A stretch of 64,000 bases of DNA, taken from contig LSRY02000039.1 in the NCBI GenBank assembly GCA_001643675.2, forward strand, positions 488,501 through 552,500, written 5' to 3'. The notes under the pieces are model-generated. The model saw only the letters and a list, made by a program, of their open reading frames with translations, did no database searches and was not told the DNA's origin. Source of the stretch: Monocercomonoides exilis. Its lineage: Eukaryota > Preaxostyla > Oxymonadida > Polymastigidae. A program made the position numbers and the translations under genes. Positions 1 through 12,245 of the stretch are shown here, piece by piece. The first letter of the stretch is position 1, and each line of letters starts with the position of its first letter.

Positions 1-454
1 CCATCTTCATTGTTTTTGAGTTATATTTTTGATTTTTATTGAAGTGTTGCTTTTTTTTTTTTTTTTAGAAAAGAAGTATCAGTTTCATTATAATTTGAAT
101 GAATTCAACACAGTATTATCAATTATGAAAAATGCGAAGTCAATGAAAAATGCAGATCGATAAAATTAATGAAGGAAAGGATTAAAAAATATTTCGCAGT
201 GAAACAATAACAACCAATTTAATGAAAAGTTCATATAGAAAAAGTTGATAAATTAGACAACGTCTTTGTTGCAGGAGGGAAATTTGACTTCATCAAATAA
301 TAAAACATCAAGTATTCACAATTATTTCATTTCATTTTTCGAATCGTTTTTCTTTTTTTATTTCAAAAACAGTCTAATTCATTCAATTAATTATTCATAT
401 TTATGTATTATTATTGATGGAAGGGTAATTAACATCATTCGTTAGTATTCATAT
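1..454. other. AT-rich stretch, no gene seen
   Basis: I see only AT-rich sequence with a T-run near 51-66 and no open frame with protein-like content. It ends where the GGG-starting inverted-end repeat begins. Confidence 0.6.
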
Positions 455-722
455 GGGACGAAATTTTTGACTTCAGGCATTTTCAATGAAAAATTATGCA
501 CTTTTCGTCAACTTTTTTTTAGCAAAAAACACAATAAAAAAGGGTTTATTTTTTTGCATTCGTGAAATGTCACAAACACTTATGTTTTGATTTCAACGAT
601 GCATGTTTGCGGATACAAAAATCAAATTTATTTTGAAATCCGAGAAAACGAAACAAAGTTATAAGTGAAACAATTTTTTCTTGCTTTGTGCATAAAAAGC
701 TTGAAAGTCCGTATTTTCCCCC
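455..722. mobile_element. MITE-like dispersed repeat, family B, copy 1
   Basis: This 268-bp segment matches 60850-61119 in the same orientation over almost its whole length, including a shared core around ATTATGCACTTTTC and GTTTTGATTTCAAC. Its right end reads ...GTATTTTCCCCC and its left end starts GGGACGAAA, so the ends are roughly inverted. It has no coding capacity. Size, ends and copy number suggest a MITE; the responsible transposase is unknown. Confidence 0.5.
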
Positions 723-2001
723 ATATTGGAAAAAAGAACAATGTTACAAATTCAAATTCTAAAAATCATTGAAGCAATTAATTTCGTTGGTCTCACTTCT
801 TCAATAAAATATGATTTATCTGTGTTTATTTTATAACAACAAAGATATTATGAATCAACTGAAAGTGGATTTTCAGATAACATATCAATGAAAATTTTGA
901 ATGTTAGAAATGATTTCGGAGATTTTTCTGTTGTTCTTTAATTTTTCATTTCTTCCTTCTCTCGTTTTTCTGGAACAAAACCGTTCAAAGTTAACAATAA
1001 CTGCGAATATGCCATTTAGAATTATGAAAATAACAAACTTAGTTAATAACGTTTTTGTATTTGAACTTATTTTTATGAAATCACGTTCTTCTGCAGAAAA
1101 CTGCATATCTCCTGAGTTTATTTGTCAACATTCAAAATATATGCACTGTTTTCATATTCAAAAAAATATCAAAGCGTTTTTGATTCCCATTATTTGTTCC
1201 ATATTTATGTTGCAAAAAAAAGATTGCACATATATAAAGCATTGCAATGATGACACAACTGAAATTTCAGATTTTCGCGTTTTTCCATGAACAAATCTGA
1301 AAACGGATTCGACAGAAGAAAAATATTAAACTTATGTGAAATTTGAAAAATAATTGTTGATTTTCTATTTTTTAATCTCTGTTTGTCTGTTTATTAATAC
1401 CCTATATAGTCAAATCTACTATATATTTCCTTTGGCATTTGAAATATTTCTTCTTTATCTTTTCCAATATTGACAGTAATTAATATGAGTTTATTATTTG
1501 AAACAAATATTGAATGAATGATATTCATTAAAAACTTGATTGCAGCTATTTTCATACAAAGCATTCCATCAATGAATAATCGTTTCATGGTTTTTATATA
1601 ATATTGCGCGATATAAATTCTTCATTGAATAAAAGCTTGAACTTTTATTTCGAACATGCCAATTATTTCCTCTGCGCTTGTTTGATTTATTATTAATCTA
1701 TTTTATCGACTTTAAGAAAATGAAAAATAAAAAATTTTTATCCTTTTCATATCAATAAATAAATGTGTTTATAAGAATTTCAAAAAGATAACAAACTCAT
1801 TGACAATGAGCTTGGCTAAAAATACTTTAAAAAAATATTACACTTGTTTTCTATCCTCATAGAAAAAACAAAAATATAATGTAAATGCTTGTTTCAAAAA
1901 TAAAAGAAAAAAACTTTATTATTAACAATTCTCAATTTACACATTCTCAATTTTCAAAATATGAAACAATGAAATTCTGAGATTTGCATCACATACCAGA
2001 T
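723..2001. other. AT-rich stretch, no gene supported
   Basis: Open frames here (for example 901-1290) have the composition of AT-rich noise and no motif. I see no RNA gene or repeat with defined ends. Confidence 0.5.
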
Positions 2002-3371
2002 TTATTTATCATCCTCGAAAACGGTAACATCATCGTTCGTAGACTTTACAAAAATCTCAAAAAAATCATCAAAATTCTTTTCTGGATTTCTTCGATAAGT
2101 GAACTTTTGTAAATAATTGGACAAATACAGTCAAAACCGGATATAATCACATCGAATACAATCACATTCGTTAATAGTCACATTTTTCCATGCACCGACA
2201 TTTTTGGCCTATTTTTCATTCATTTTCCATCGAATATAATCACAAAGATGAAAATATATAATCACATTTCAAATTATAATGGGTGATTTTTTCAATGAAA
2301 AATCGGTTTTTTGATCAAAAATTTCAAAAAATCGATTTTTCAAAATAATGTTAAAATAAGTCTGAATAACATAATAAAACAATAAAAATTGTTATTTCTA
2401 TTGAAAATTGTGTATTTGTCATGTTTTTTCAAAAATAAAAAAATTGACCCAAAATTAATTATTTCAAAAATAAAATTTCATTTTTTTCTGTGTTTAGTCA
2501 CATCGCTTATAATCATAATCGGATATAGTCACAAAAAGTCCTGCAAAAACCGATGTGATTATATCCGGTTTTGACTGTACTTCCTTTGAACACCATGTCG
2601 AGGAAGAAAATGCCTTAAAAGTGACCAAGCTCCTTCGATTCTATTTGTATGGCACTTTGTTAATGGATCAACAAAGTGATTTTTGTGATACACAGTTCGA
2701 TGGACAAAACCAAGAGTGTCCAATGAACTGTATGCTTTCCAACAATCAGTGTTCATTATTGTGTTCTTTTTGACTTTTTGTTCAATAAGTGATTGCAAAA
2801 CTGGTTTTGTGCGATTCGGTACAATTGATAAAAACATATTGCCCCTTCCTTTTGTTGCAACAGGTCTTTCAACACCACCAACAATCCATAACAATGGTTT
2901 CCTTCTCCCAACTTTGAATTTTCTTCTGTAAAAAGCTGTTTCATCAATTTCTACAGTTTTATTTTCTCCTCCTGTTTTGAAAGGATGTTGTTGTTGATGA
3001 AAAACGATAGCTTTCCGAAATAAAGTGAAAAGCTTAGTAATTGTGGAAATACTGACTGACGCCAAAATTGCAGCTTGCAGCTGCTCCAAAAGCAACCAAA
3101 AATAAAGTGCAATAATACATATTTTTCTCAGAGGAAATTTTATTTTTTCAAAAATGGCATAACTCCTCAATGATTTTTTGCAGTGTTTGCATCTGAAATT
3201 GTAGTAATTTCCTTTTTCAAGTTAAAGATTCATGTGTTTTTAGCACTTCCAGCAGTATAACGATGATTTTATGTAATTATTGTTTTGAAGCCACGTAATA
3301 GTCTTCAACTCGTCCTGAAATAATTCGTTAAGCTCCGATAAATGTCTTTTTTCGTCTGTTTTGAAAGGCAT
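2002..3371 (-). pseudogene. ISXO2/IS1595-like DDE transposase, copy 1, broken
   Basis: The frame runs from an ATG at 3371 to a TAA at 2002. An N-terminal zinc-ribbon-like region has paired cysteines (CWKC near 3255, then CKHC). It is followed by the ISXO2-type core: EIDETAF with the first acidic residue, a G-R-rich loop, MNTDCWKAY with the second, and HTNRIEGAW with the third active-site region. The family moves DNA by a cut-and-paste or copy-type DDE reaction. Two in-frame TAA codons lie in the zinc-ribbon part, both at positions where Gln would fit. The C-terminal part is cut by a 450-bp element at 2128-2577, after which the frame resumes with KFTYRRNPEKNF and ends in an acidic tail. Related copies lie at 21600-22674 and 24040-24780. 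Calling it a pseudogene is inference from the stops and the insertion. Confidence 0.75.
2128..2577. mobile_element. 450-bp pogo-type MITE inside the ISXO2-like gene
   Basis: The element has perfect 27-bp terminal inverted repeats beginning CAGTCAAAACCGGATATAAT and is flanked by TA on both sides (2126-2127 and 2578-2579). CAGTC ends and TA target duplication are typical of the pogo/Tigger branch of Tc1-mariner. Inside, the motif ATAATCACA and close variants recur several times near both ends, as expected for transposase binding sites. There is no coding capacity. Removing the element and one TA joins the interrupted transposase frame exactly, so the insertion is recent relative to the decay of its host gene. 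Confidence 0.85.
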
Positions 3372-3922
3372 TTAAAAATAAGTGAATCTGAAATATTTAT
3401 TAAGGGTTTGCTCCCTGAAATTTTTATTATTCCTGAGATTTTTGTAATTTATTTATCTCTCCTTTTTCGTTAAATAAATACATTTTTTATTGAAATAGAA
3501 TAAAAAATAAACTTCTGTTTTCCATAAAAAAGTTTTCAATTCCAAAGTCGCTGAAATCATTTCTTACCACTTTTATTTATTTATGTGATCCACCTGATGT
3601 TTAATTTATATTTGTTTGCAACGGAACACAAATAGCATTATTTGTTACTTTATAATTGAAAAATATTTATTTTGCATTTTTTTTTTCAAACATTCACTTT
3701 TTTAGATATATTAATGTTTATTTTTTTTTAGCAACGATCATAATATCATTTTATGAACAAAATTCGCATAGTTTAACATTGATAAAGCAAAAAAAGCTCG
3801 ATGTTAAGAAACAAAAACAATGCACAATATAAAAGTTTGTGTTTTGTTCTGAAAAAATGAATTGTTAAAATGAGTATTTATTTGTCTTTCAAGTTTATTT
3901 GATAAATCACATTTAAAAGTGA
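3372..3922. other. AT-rich spacer, no gene seen
   Basis: This lies between the start of the ISXO2-like gene and the surface-protein pseudogene. I see no open frame with protein-like content and no repeat with defined ends. Confidence 0.5.
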
Positions 3923-6620
3923 TTGAAGATTAGATGTGAAGCAGAACGAGAAGGAGAGGAAGCACTGTTTGTATGGAATGCGAAAGAAGGGATGGGAATG
4001 AATGGAAGCTGGATAGAAGGTGGAGCGATAATGAATGTGAAATCTCCAATATCAGTGACAAATGGAGTTGAATTGGAGTTTTTGAATAGCAGAGTGAGCG
4101 GAGTGACAGTGGAAGGTGGAAGTGGAAAAGGAGGATGCATTGGTACTGAGATAAAAGAAGGAGGTAGCGCGATTGTGAATAACTGCAGTTTTTCATCAAC
4201 ATGCACAGGTGGAGGTGGGACGAAAGGAGGAGGGATGATGATTTCAGTTGAGTGTGGAGGAAGTTTGGAGATTAAAAGCGTAACATTCACAGGATGCCAG
4301 GTGCCAACAGAGGACAGCTTGCAGAAAGGAAGGGGAATTGGAGGAGGGATGTTTGTGAGTTTGGATGAGATGATTGAATCATTTTCGTTGGGGAGCGTGA
4401 TATTTGAAAGATGCAATGCTTGGAAAGGAAAGAAAACATTTGTTTCAGGATGGGATTTGAGTGAGATTGTGAAGAAGGAGCACTTGAAATGGGAGATGAG
4501 TCCAGAGGAGTTGGAGTCATTGGATGAATTGTGTGGATGGGAGAGGAAGACAACAGGAGAGGAGGGATATGTGATCCCATTGGTTGTGTATTTGTGGAGT
4601 AATTGGAGTGGGGATGGGTTTGTATCAGTTGAGAAAGGAGGAGATTTCAGTGGGTGTGGGTTTTCTGAGGCTCCATGTTTATCGATTGACCACTTGATAT
4701 CACTTCGATGCCCAACACTTGGAGAAGGGGAAACACACATCAGCATTGTGGGATCAGGGCTGTTGAGCCATTCCATTTCATTTTCTTTTATTTCATCATC
4801 AATTTCAGGGTCACAAAAAGTGGTGATTGAAGGGACAAAGAAAGGAACAAGTGTGACAATCAGTGATGAAGATGAGAATGATTTGGATGACGGTTCAATG
4901 ATCTCATCGAATGTGAGTCTGTCATTTGTGAATGTTTCATTCACAAAACCCAGCATCACCACCCATCATGAAGTATTTATTGAATCCTCAGGAACAAGTT
5001 CATTATTGTCGGTTGCTGATTGTTCATTTGGTTCATTGACAGGATTGACAGAGACAGCAGGATATTGCCTGATGAGAGTGAATGGAAAAAGTCTTGCAAT
5101 TGAGGATTTCATGCTTTCTGAGTTGAATGTGGCAAAAGGGTTTGTGGAGTTTGGAGCAGAAATGGAGGTGATTTCAGTTGTGAATGTTTCAATATCGAAC
5201 ACAACAATATCAGTGTGTAGCATGATCACGCTGACTGAGGGATCACACAATTTCCAATTCACAAAAAGAAAAGAAAGAAACGTGAACAAAATTGAGAGTG
5301 AATGAGTCAACATTCACAAACATCACATGCTTTGAGAACAGAGCATGCATGATGAGTGTGGGATCATTTTCATCTGGGATGGAATGTGAGATCGAAGGGT
5401 GTGCGCTGACGAAGTGCATGAGTGAGAGGAGCAAAGAAGGAGGAGGGATGAAGATGTGTTTGAAGAGAGGGGAATTAGAATTGAAAGTGAGAGGATGCTC
5501 GTTGGTGATGTGTATGTACTCGACAGCGGATGGGAGAGGAGGAGGACTGATAATTGTTGCACTTGACCCGAAGGGCAGAGGAGCAGGTGCATTTGGGGGT
5601 TTTGGAGTGAGGCTGGAGGGGATGCGATTCATGATGAATGATGCGCATGAGGGGAAGGATGTGTTCATCAGATGTGACTCTATTGACTTGCTGCTGAATG
5701 TGAGATTGTTTGATATGGACTTCAGCCAGGATGCTTTGAAGTCGAATAACTCGATTTGCGGGAGGGATGATATCGAAAAGGTTGATGTTGATCTGATTTC
5801 GCTGATCACATTCCTTTATTCGGTGCAGGTGTTTGTGAATGCAAATGGAAGCGATAGCACGCAGTGCGGAGCACAGGAGAAGCCAAACCAAAGCATTTGG
5901 TGGAGAGTTCGGCATATCTGAAGGAGTGTTGCGAATTTGATTTTTATTAATGGAGAACATATGATTTGTGGAGAGTGTGTGAGATTGGAGATTTATATGT
6001 GAAATCATTGAAAAGAGCGCAGGCATCCATTCATTTCGAATGAAAGATAGAAAAAACATCAGAGGAGGACAGCATCATGAAGTTTGTGAAAGAGAGTGCA
6101 GTGGAGAGATGTATTTTTGTGTTTGGGGAGATGTTTGGGTGAGATGGGGAAAGCATTGTCAAAGAGAAGGATTGGTGATTGGAGATTTCGGAGTGTTTGT
6201 TCAGCTCATGTGGGAAAGGGCAAGTTATGAAGAGCAGGATTGTGAGTGTGGAGAGCAGAGAGCTGAAAATTGCAGAAACAATATTTTACGAGATTTGCAC
6301 CACAGAACCACTTCTATCATCAACATAAGAGGGAAAGATTGTGGTTTTTGATACAAACATTTCAGAGATTGTTAGTAAATGAGAAGTGATTCGCATCGGA
6401 GGGAAGGTTGATATGGAGATGAAGGATGTGAGTTTTGAGAATAACTCTGTTTGTGGGAATGAGAGTGTGATGAAGATGAAAAAAGCCGAAAAGAGAATGA
6501 ATGTGCTGAACTGCTCTTTTTTACTTAATGCAAGGGCACGAACGAAAGAGGGAGAATTTTGAAGATTTGTGAGTGTGTGGATGTACTGATTGAATCATGT
6601 TTGTTTGATGGGAGTGCATA
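3923..6620 (+). pseudogene. Surface-type beta-helix-like protein, internal fragment, decayed
   Basis: The frame 3923-5305 encodes a Gly/Ser-rich protein with repeated blocks such as GGGMMISVECGGSLEI and short strands spaced by Asn/Cys/Gly turns. It also has the segment GWDLSEIVKKEHLKWEMS and an ECGFS/APC-like cysteine region. These are features of the large cell-surface, right-handed beta-helix-like proteins of Monocercomonoides (family resemblance from memory). A frameshift at about 5285 moves the coding to the frame that runs to 5921. Beyond that, homologous-looking pieces persist in changing frames to about 6620 (for example VDMEMKDVSFENNS). There is no signal peptide and no C-terminal membrane segment, so this is an internal fragment. 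It is clearly richer in G and C than its surroundings. Confidence 0.7.
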
Positions 6621-7088
6621 AGTGAGAAATAAACTTCATTTAAATGTGGAAGAAAAAGAGATATGCAGATGGGTGGATCTCTTGTTGATGCTGTGAAGAG
6701 TTCTATTTTGATGAAAGATTAAACAATATCTCATTTGCCAGATGGTGGAATAACAATGAGTGGAGAAAGAATTAGAATTGAAGCAGAAAACACTTATCAT
6801 AATTTTCTGAGACTTTTTCACTTTGCTGAAACTACTATTAACAAATCATTTTGTCACAAATCACCATGTGTCCAAATTTTTTTGAAAAGTTCATTTTGTT
6901 TAATTTTTATAATAGAATAAAAAATAACTTTTTTCGATCAAATCACTGTTTTTTCTCATGAAGCTACAATTTAATGGAAAAAATTTACACTATCAAATAA
7001 TAGATACAATAACAGCAAAACTTGGTGAGAGGGAACAGAAATTTTTTCGAAATATGAATATTCATGTTTTTGAAAATTAAACATAAGG
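6621..7088. other. AT-rich spacer, no gene seen
   Basis: Only short chance frames occur here. It lies between the surface-protein remnant and the pogo-type remnant. Confidence 0.4.
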
Positions 7089-8504
7089 AACTTTTCAAAT
7101 CTATCAAGACATCTTATTCCAATATCAAAAGGAATCCACAATAAAAAAAATCTCTTCCACGAAACGTTGATATTCAACGATTGAATGTTTCTTTCAAACA
7201 GCCTCTTCAACCTTTCTTCTCTCCACTTCAATCACTTTATGACACTCACAAATACTCTCCTTCACTCATCTTCAACACTGATGAATCCTCATTTCGTCTC
7301 TCCGACTCCACAAAACAACTAGCCGTTCCTCCTTCAGACGGTCCAGTTGGGTTTTCAAAAGCTCCAATCAACATGCCAAGCGCCACATCGTGCGTTGCGG
7401 TTGCAACTGATGGTTATTCTTTGAATAGCATCGTTTTATGGCCTTCAAAGAAAATTCCAGCCGAACTGCGTGTGATGCTCAGCTCAAAAATAAGCATTTG
7501 GGAAGACAACGATGGCTGGATGACCGACGCAATATTAAGAAGATACGCAGAAGATGTTCTCCTTCCAGGAATCGTGGAAAGACGAACTCTTTTGAACAAA
7601 GATGTTGAAAGATGCCTTCTTCTGCTGGACTCTCATCCATCGAGAGTTCAGCCTGACATTTGGTGAAAATTCTTTGATGCCTCCATCGACGTGGTAACTT
7701 TCATCCCTCACAACACATACCTCACTCAGTCTCTCAACCGTGGAGTATTTGCTTTCTTCAAAAAATGTTTTTACAAGAAATATTTGGGTAATAATTATTG
7801 AAATCATATTTTTCCTGTCAAAATTTTCTGTTTGAATTTGCGTCACCTATATTTTTCAATGAACACTTCAATGTGAAAACACTGTTGTATTTCAAATCTG
7901 CTTTCATATCCATATCAAACTTTGACTAGTGTTATAATTCTGAAACATTTATTATCAAAAAGAACATTATTTCGAAATTAACGAAAAACTTTTCAAAAAA
8001 CAATTCCCCGAAAAAAGTTATGATTTCAGAAACAATCACCCATTTCGTCACTTCTTCGTCATCTGTCTCTCTTCGAATAAAAGCAATTGCAGATGCCCTT
8101 TCTCAGGCTTTGCAAACAGCATTATTGACTGAAACAATGGTTTCATCGTTCATCAAAAGTGGAGTGTTATCAAGCCAATGGCATGCTGTACTTTCCACTA
8201 AACCTGATGAGCCTTCTGTCACACTGAAGATAAAGAACCACAGATTTGATTTTCATGGAAAAATAATTACCGACCAAGATTTTTTGGATGAATGGAGAAA
8301 TCAAATGAAAATGAAAGAAGAGAAGACAATGAATGATGATAATGAAAAAGCTGTGGAAAAAAAATTGTTTGATGACGAAAAACCAAAGAAAAGGAAAACT
8401 CCACGAAAAAAAGTTTTTTTGATGATAATTCTGTAGATGAAAAAAAACAAGAAAATTCCAGAAAAATAGTCAAGAGAGAGATGATTAACTATATTTATTA
8501 CTAG
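7089..8504 (+). pseudogene. Pogo-type (DDE_1) transposase, copy 1, inactivated
   Basis: Compared with the better copy at 25400-26948, the match starts at about 7089 with an RNVDIQRL-like segment. It includes IFNTDESS with the first catalytic Asp and LLLLDSHPSR with the second. The third position, in the motif PLDRGVF of copy 2, reads SLNRGVF here, so the catalytic Asp is Asn. There is an in-frame TAA at about 7133, a TGA after QPDIW at 7664, an inserted MITE at 7786-8041 that splits the C-terminal part, and a frameshift in an A-run near 8405. The shared tail (SRKIVKRE...) ends at a TAG at 8502. The family is a cut-and-paste transposase of the Tc1-mariner superfamily. This copy cannot be active. 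Confidence 0.8.
7786..8041. mobile_element. MITE family A, copy 1 (inside pogo copy 1)
   Basis: This 256-bp element has inverted ends GGGTAATAATTATTGAAATC and ...TTTCAGAAACAATCACCC and is flanked by ATTT on both sides. It interrupts the pogo frame between FKKCF and the helical C-terminal part that is continuous in copy 2. A subterminal CCCCGAAAAAAG motif near the right end is shared with other copies. Confidence 0.8.
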
Positions 8505-8577
8505 TGTCCTTTTTTTTTTTTTTGATACAAATATGCTTTCGTGAAATAAAAATTTTTTTATTTTTTCATTCCCATAT

Positions 8578-8833
8578 GTGTAATTATTTTTGAAATCATA
8601 TTATCTCAATCAAATATTTTCGTTTTGAATTCATTTTGAATATCAACAAAAAAACACATAAAAACATGCATAGGCTTAATCAAAATATCTTCATTTTCAT
8701 TGAAGTGAAAACATTTGTTATCAAAACAGTTGTGACAATTTTAGCATTTGATAACAAAATCTCTTCTCAAAAACTTTTAATCTTTGAAAAATCGACACCC
8801 CGAAAAAAGATATGATTTCAAAAATAATCACCC
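8578..8833. mobile_element. MITE family A, copy 2
   Basis: This copy is 256 bp, with left end GTGTAATTATTTTTGAAATC, right end in inverted form ending AATCACCC, and ATAT on both sides. The subterminal CCCCGAAAAAAG lies near the right end, as in copy 1. It is non-coding. Confidence 0.8.
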
Positions 8834-9067
8834 ATATAAAAAAATATCCGGATAAAAAAACTACCCTATTTTATTTTTGAAAATCTTTGAATTCAATATT
8901 CGAGTGTTTTCATTTTAGAAAATATTGAAGGAACAATTTCATAAAAAGATATAAAAAATTCGTAATTGTTTTTTATTCTCAATTAACAGGGAAAAAAAGA
9001 AATATAGTTTTTTATTTCTTATTTGTTAATATGAGAAAGTCCAATTGCTCTATGAATTTTTGCAAAT

Positions 9068-9244
9068 GGGTGATTATTTTTGAAAACATAACTTTTTTCG
9101 GGGAGCTTATTTTTTCAGATATTGTTTGTATTTGGGAAGAGATTTTGTGTTCAAATGCAAAATTCATCATGACTGGTTTTATAACAATTTTTTCAGCACA
9201 TATAAAAAGGCTGATGTCTATTATTTGTCTTTTCATTTTTCAGC

Positions 9245-9284
<40 letters not shown>

Positions 9285-9353
9285 CGATATTCGAGGGAAA
9301 CTTACGAACCGTAATTTTTGATTGAAGAAATATGCTTTCAAAAATTATTACAC
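9068..9353. mobile_element. MITE family A, copy 3, with poly-T expansion
   Basis: The left end is GGGTGATTATTTTTGAAAAC followed by CTTTTTTCGGGG, so this copy is inverted relative to copies 1 and 2. The right end is degenerate (...CAAAAATTATTACAC). A T-run of almost 40 bases near 9247-9284 accounts for the extra length. Confidence 0.65.
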
Positions 9354-9720
9354 ATATTTTTTTATTCAAAATCACAATTCGAACTGTTTTTGATTTTTCA
9401 GAAAACAACACTCATCAAAATGATCAAATGAAATACAAAAATAATTAGTATTATCAATACATCTTAAATACCAAATGTTGTTATATTATTAATTCAATTT
9501 TATATGTTGATAATTATGGAGCCAAAGGTCATAAAATTCTTAAATCTGAAACATATGAAAAAAAACGTAAAATACTTTCGGAATATGCACACTTCTGGAA
9601 AAATGTTTTTTATCCCATTTGAAAATCATGTCACAAAAAATTCTTTATAAATACAACAAAAAAACTTGAATAAAACACGATATTTATTTTCGATTCAAAA
9701 ATGGGTTTCAACAAAGATAT

Positions 9721-9974
9721 GGGTGATTATTTTTGAAATCATAACTATTTTCGGGGAATTGATATTTCAAAGGTTGTTTGTCTTTGACAAAAAATATTTT
9801 CTTTCAAATGAAAAATGTTTTGCTTTTTTTAAGGAGCCAATGTTTGAGATTTGTTCATAACAAAATATTCAATAAATGAAAGATAATATTTAGGTATTCA
9901 TTTGATTATACACAATCCGAATTTTTTTCCTAAAATTTTTATAGAAAAAACATGAAATCAAAAATAATCACACA
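9721..9974. mobile_element. MITE family A, copy 4
   Basis: This 254-bp copy starts GGGTGATTATTTTTGAAATC with CTATTTTCGGGG inside, and ends ...CAAAAATAATCACAC. It has the same orientation as copy 3. Flanks are ATAT on the left and ATGT on the right. It is non-coding. Confidence 0.75.
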
Positions 9975-10133
9975 TGTGGAATTCTTGTTGCATTAGAGTT
10001 TTTGAAAATTTATAATGATTTTTTCAATTCAAAATATGAACAACTGTGTTGAAGAAGATATCGAACCTTTCACAAGCAATGTTAAAAAAGATTATTTCTT
10101 TTTCTTTTTTTCTTTGCTTTTTCTTTTATCTTT

Positions 10134-11134
10134 TATGGATCACCTGAGATTGAAATAAATGAAACAAATTCACTTTCGTTTTATGACAAACATCTAGTGA
10201 ACGATCAATTGATTCATCATGAATTTGGATCACATCAGTTAATCAAAGGTTCAATATTTAATGGTGGTACTTTTTATTTCGGGTAATCTGACATTGAAAA
10301 TTTAAACAATTCAAATGATGTATATAATGGAGAAATAGATATGGAATCCATCAACGAAAATTTTTCTCATTCATCATTCAAAGATATTAAAAGCACATAT
10401 GGGTCAAATGGTGATGATCAGGATCAATGGCTTTTAACATCAAAAGACACATCGATCGGCCAGAATTCAGCGCCTACAAGCTGTTATCCTTTACAGAATT
10501 TTGGTAATACCTGTTATTTGGCTTCTTTGATTCAAGTGTTCAGATCAATATATCAATATTTTGATCACTTCGAAGTTAAAAATGTATCAAAGAATTCATA
10601 TTTTGACAACTTAATTCAACTTGTTTCGACATATAAAGAGCAGTAAATGCGGTTTCAACTCAAACATCAACTCAAAATGTACACTATCATTTGTCAAACT
10701 ATGGGAAAATGAACACCGTTTTTTCAAAGGAAATCAGCAAGAATTCTATGAGGCATTTCTGAATATCTTCAGTGATTTCTCATATACAACTCCAGCCCTT
10801 TCAAAAGAAATGTGTGTTCAGATTAATTTCGCCAAAAAGTACTCAGTTTGTGACAGTTTTTCATTCGGTTTTTTAGAAACCTCTCCAATTATTCATTTGA
10901 ATGGTGATGATATTGTCAAATCATTGTACAAATGGGGGAAAATACGGATTATCAAGCTTTTTATGCACAAGGCATAGAAAAATTGCATCGCTCATAACTT
11001 TATTTCACTTTCTCAGATTTCATAATAAATTTGATTATCATATCCGTAAACATGCATCGTTGATATTAAAGCATCAAGTTTTCCAACATTTCACGAATGG
11101 TAAAAAATGGACACATTTTTATTGTGTATTTTGA
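10134..11134 (+). pseudogene. Ubiquitin-specific protease (peptidase C19) remnant
   Basis: The Cys box is clear: QNFGNTCYLASLIQVFRS, matching the family pattern G-x-N-x-GNTC-[YF]-x-N with the nucleophilic Cys. Downstream, FFKGNQQEFYEAFLNIFSDF matches the QQDAHEF-type motif, and TLFHFLRFHNKFDY resembles the IHLKRF strand that precedes the His box. The pieces lie in different frames. An in-frame TAA lies at about 10285, a frameshift near 10630, and further shifts near 10960. The functional enzyme would remove ubiquitin from proteins in cytosol or nucleus. No introns are needed to explain the frames, so decay is the simplest reading. Confidence 0.7.
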
Positions 11135-11557
11135 CAAGAAAAAGTTAATGAAAAGTGTATATTTTTTTAATGAAATTACCTGAAGTGACATATTTTGCCC
11201 CATATCTTTCCAGTACATTCCATCAAATCATTTCAACAAAGATACATTTTTTCAAAAATACAAACAAAACACTAATCATTTCTTTATTTTCAATTTTATT
11301 CAGTTTCCTAATATTTTAGCCATTTCGTTTTATTCTAAAAATGTCAACAGAGAGAACATGTTGAATACACGTTTTTGTCTGTTATTTTCTAAAGAAAAAG
11401 AGGGCTATAAATGTTGCAGTTGATTTATTGAAATGAGCATTAATCAACAGTTTGGTTTCTTTTTTATTCTTTTAAGGTAATAACGAAACCTGGCATTTTT
11501 TCACTATATCCATGAATCAAATTGAAGTGATCGTTCCTTCATCTAGTCATGAAGGTT

Positions 11558-11606
<49 letters not shown>

Positions 11607-12144
11607 CTTTTCATTATTAATATTAATTTTTTTTTTTTATTTTGCTGTAGAATTTCAATAATACAACAAAATATAATATCCATCATTCGAAAAATTTTAA
11701 AAAATTCAAAAAGAATTGAGTTCTGAAAAAAAAACATTGACATTTCGAAACATATTCACTATTTACAAAACATTTATTTCAGGATGTCAGTATGTTGAAA
11801 GCATTGAAAAAGTTATTACGTTTAATCACACTCGAATGATGAACAATTTAATATCAATGAATGGATTTGTCAAGAGTTGTGAAATCAAATGGTTATTATT
11901 TTGAAATTGTTAAAAAAAATGAATGGAACAATGGTATTTTCAAGATTTTTTCGAATGAACTTCGAATTCAATAATTTAATCAAGATTCTATAAAAATATA
12001 TTTCAAGTATTTGCTTTAGGTTTTTTGCTTTGCAAACCACAATTTGAGAAATAAATGGTCTAGCTTTGAACAATAAATGACCTGAACAATTAATACCCAT
12101 TTGATAAAAAAAATAATGCAGATTCAGAAATATAAAAAAATTAA

Positions 12145-12176
<32 letters not shown>

Positions 12177-12245
12177 AAAAAAAAATAAAAAAACGAAGTG
12201 CATACAGCTGAACCACCATAACCTGATTAAAATCAAAATGTTGAT
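11135..12245. other. AT-rich stretch with long poly-T, no gene supported
   Basis: It contains a T-run of roughly 45 bases around 11562-11606 and an A-rich patch at about 12130-12195. Short frames such as 11716-11904 show no motif I recognise. Confidence 0.5.

Noticed and set aside
901-1290. 129-residue open frame
   Set aside because: Composition is that of AT-rich noise, it overlaps an equally open antisense frame, and it has no motif or neighbour support.
3913-4962. Minus-strand 349-residue frame rich in Pro/Ser
   Set aside because: It is the exact antisense of the surface-protein frame, whose Gly-rich repeats and family resemblance make the plus strand the coding one.
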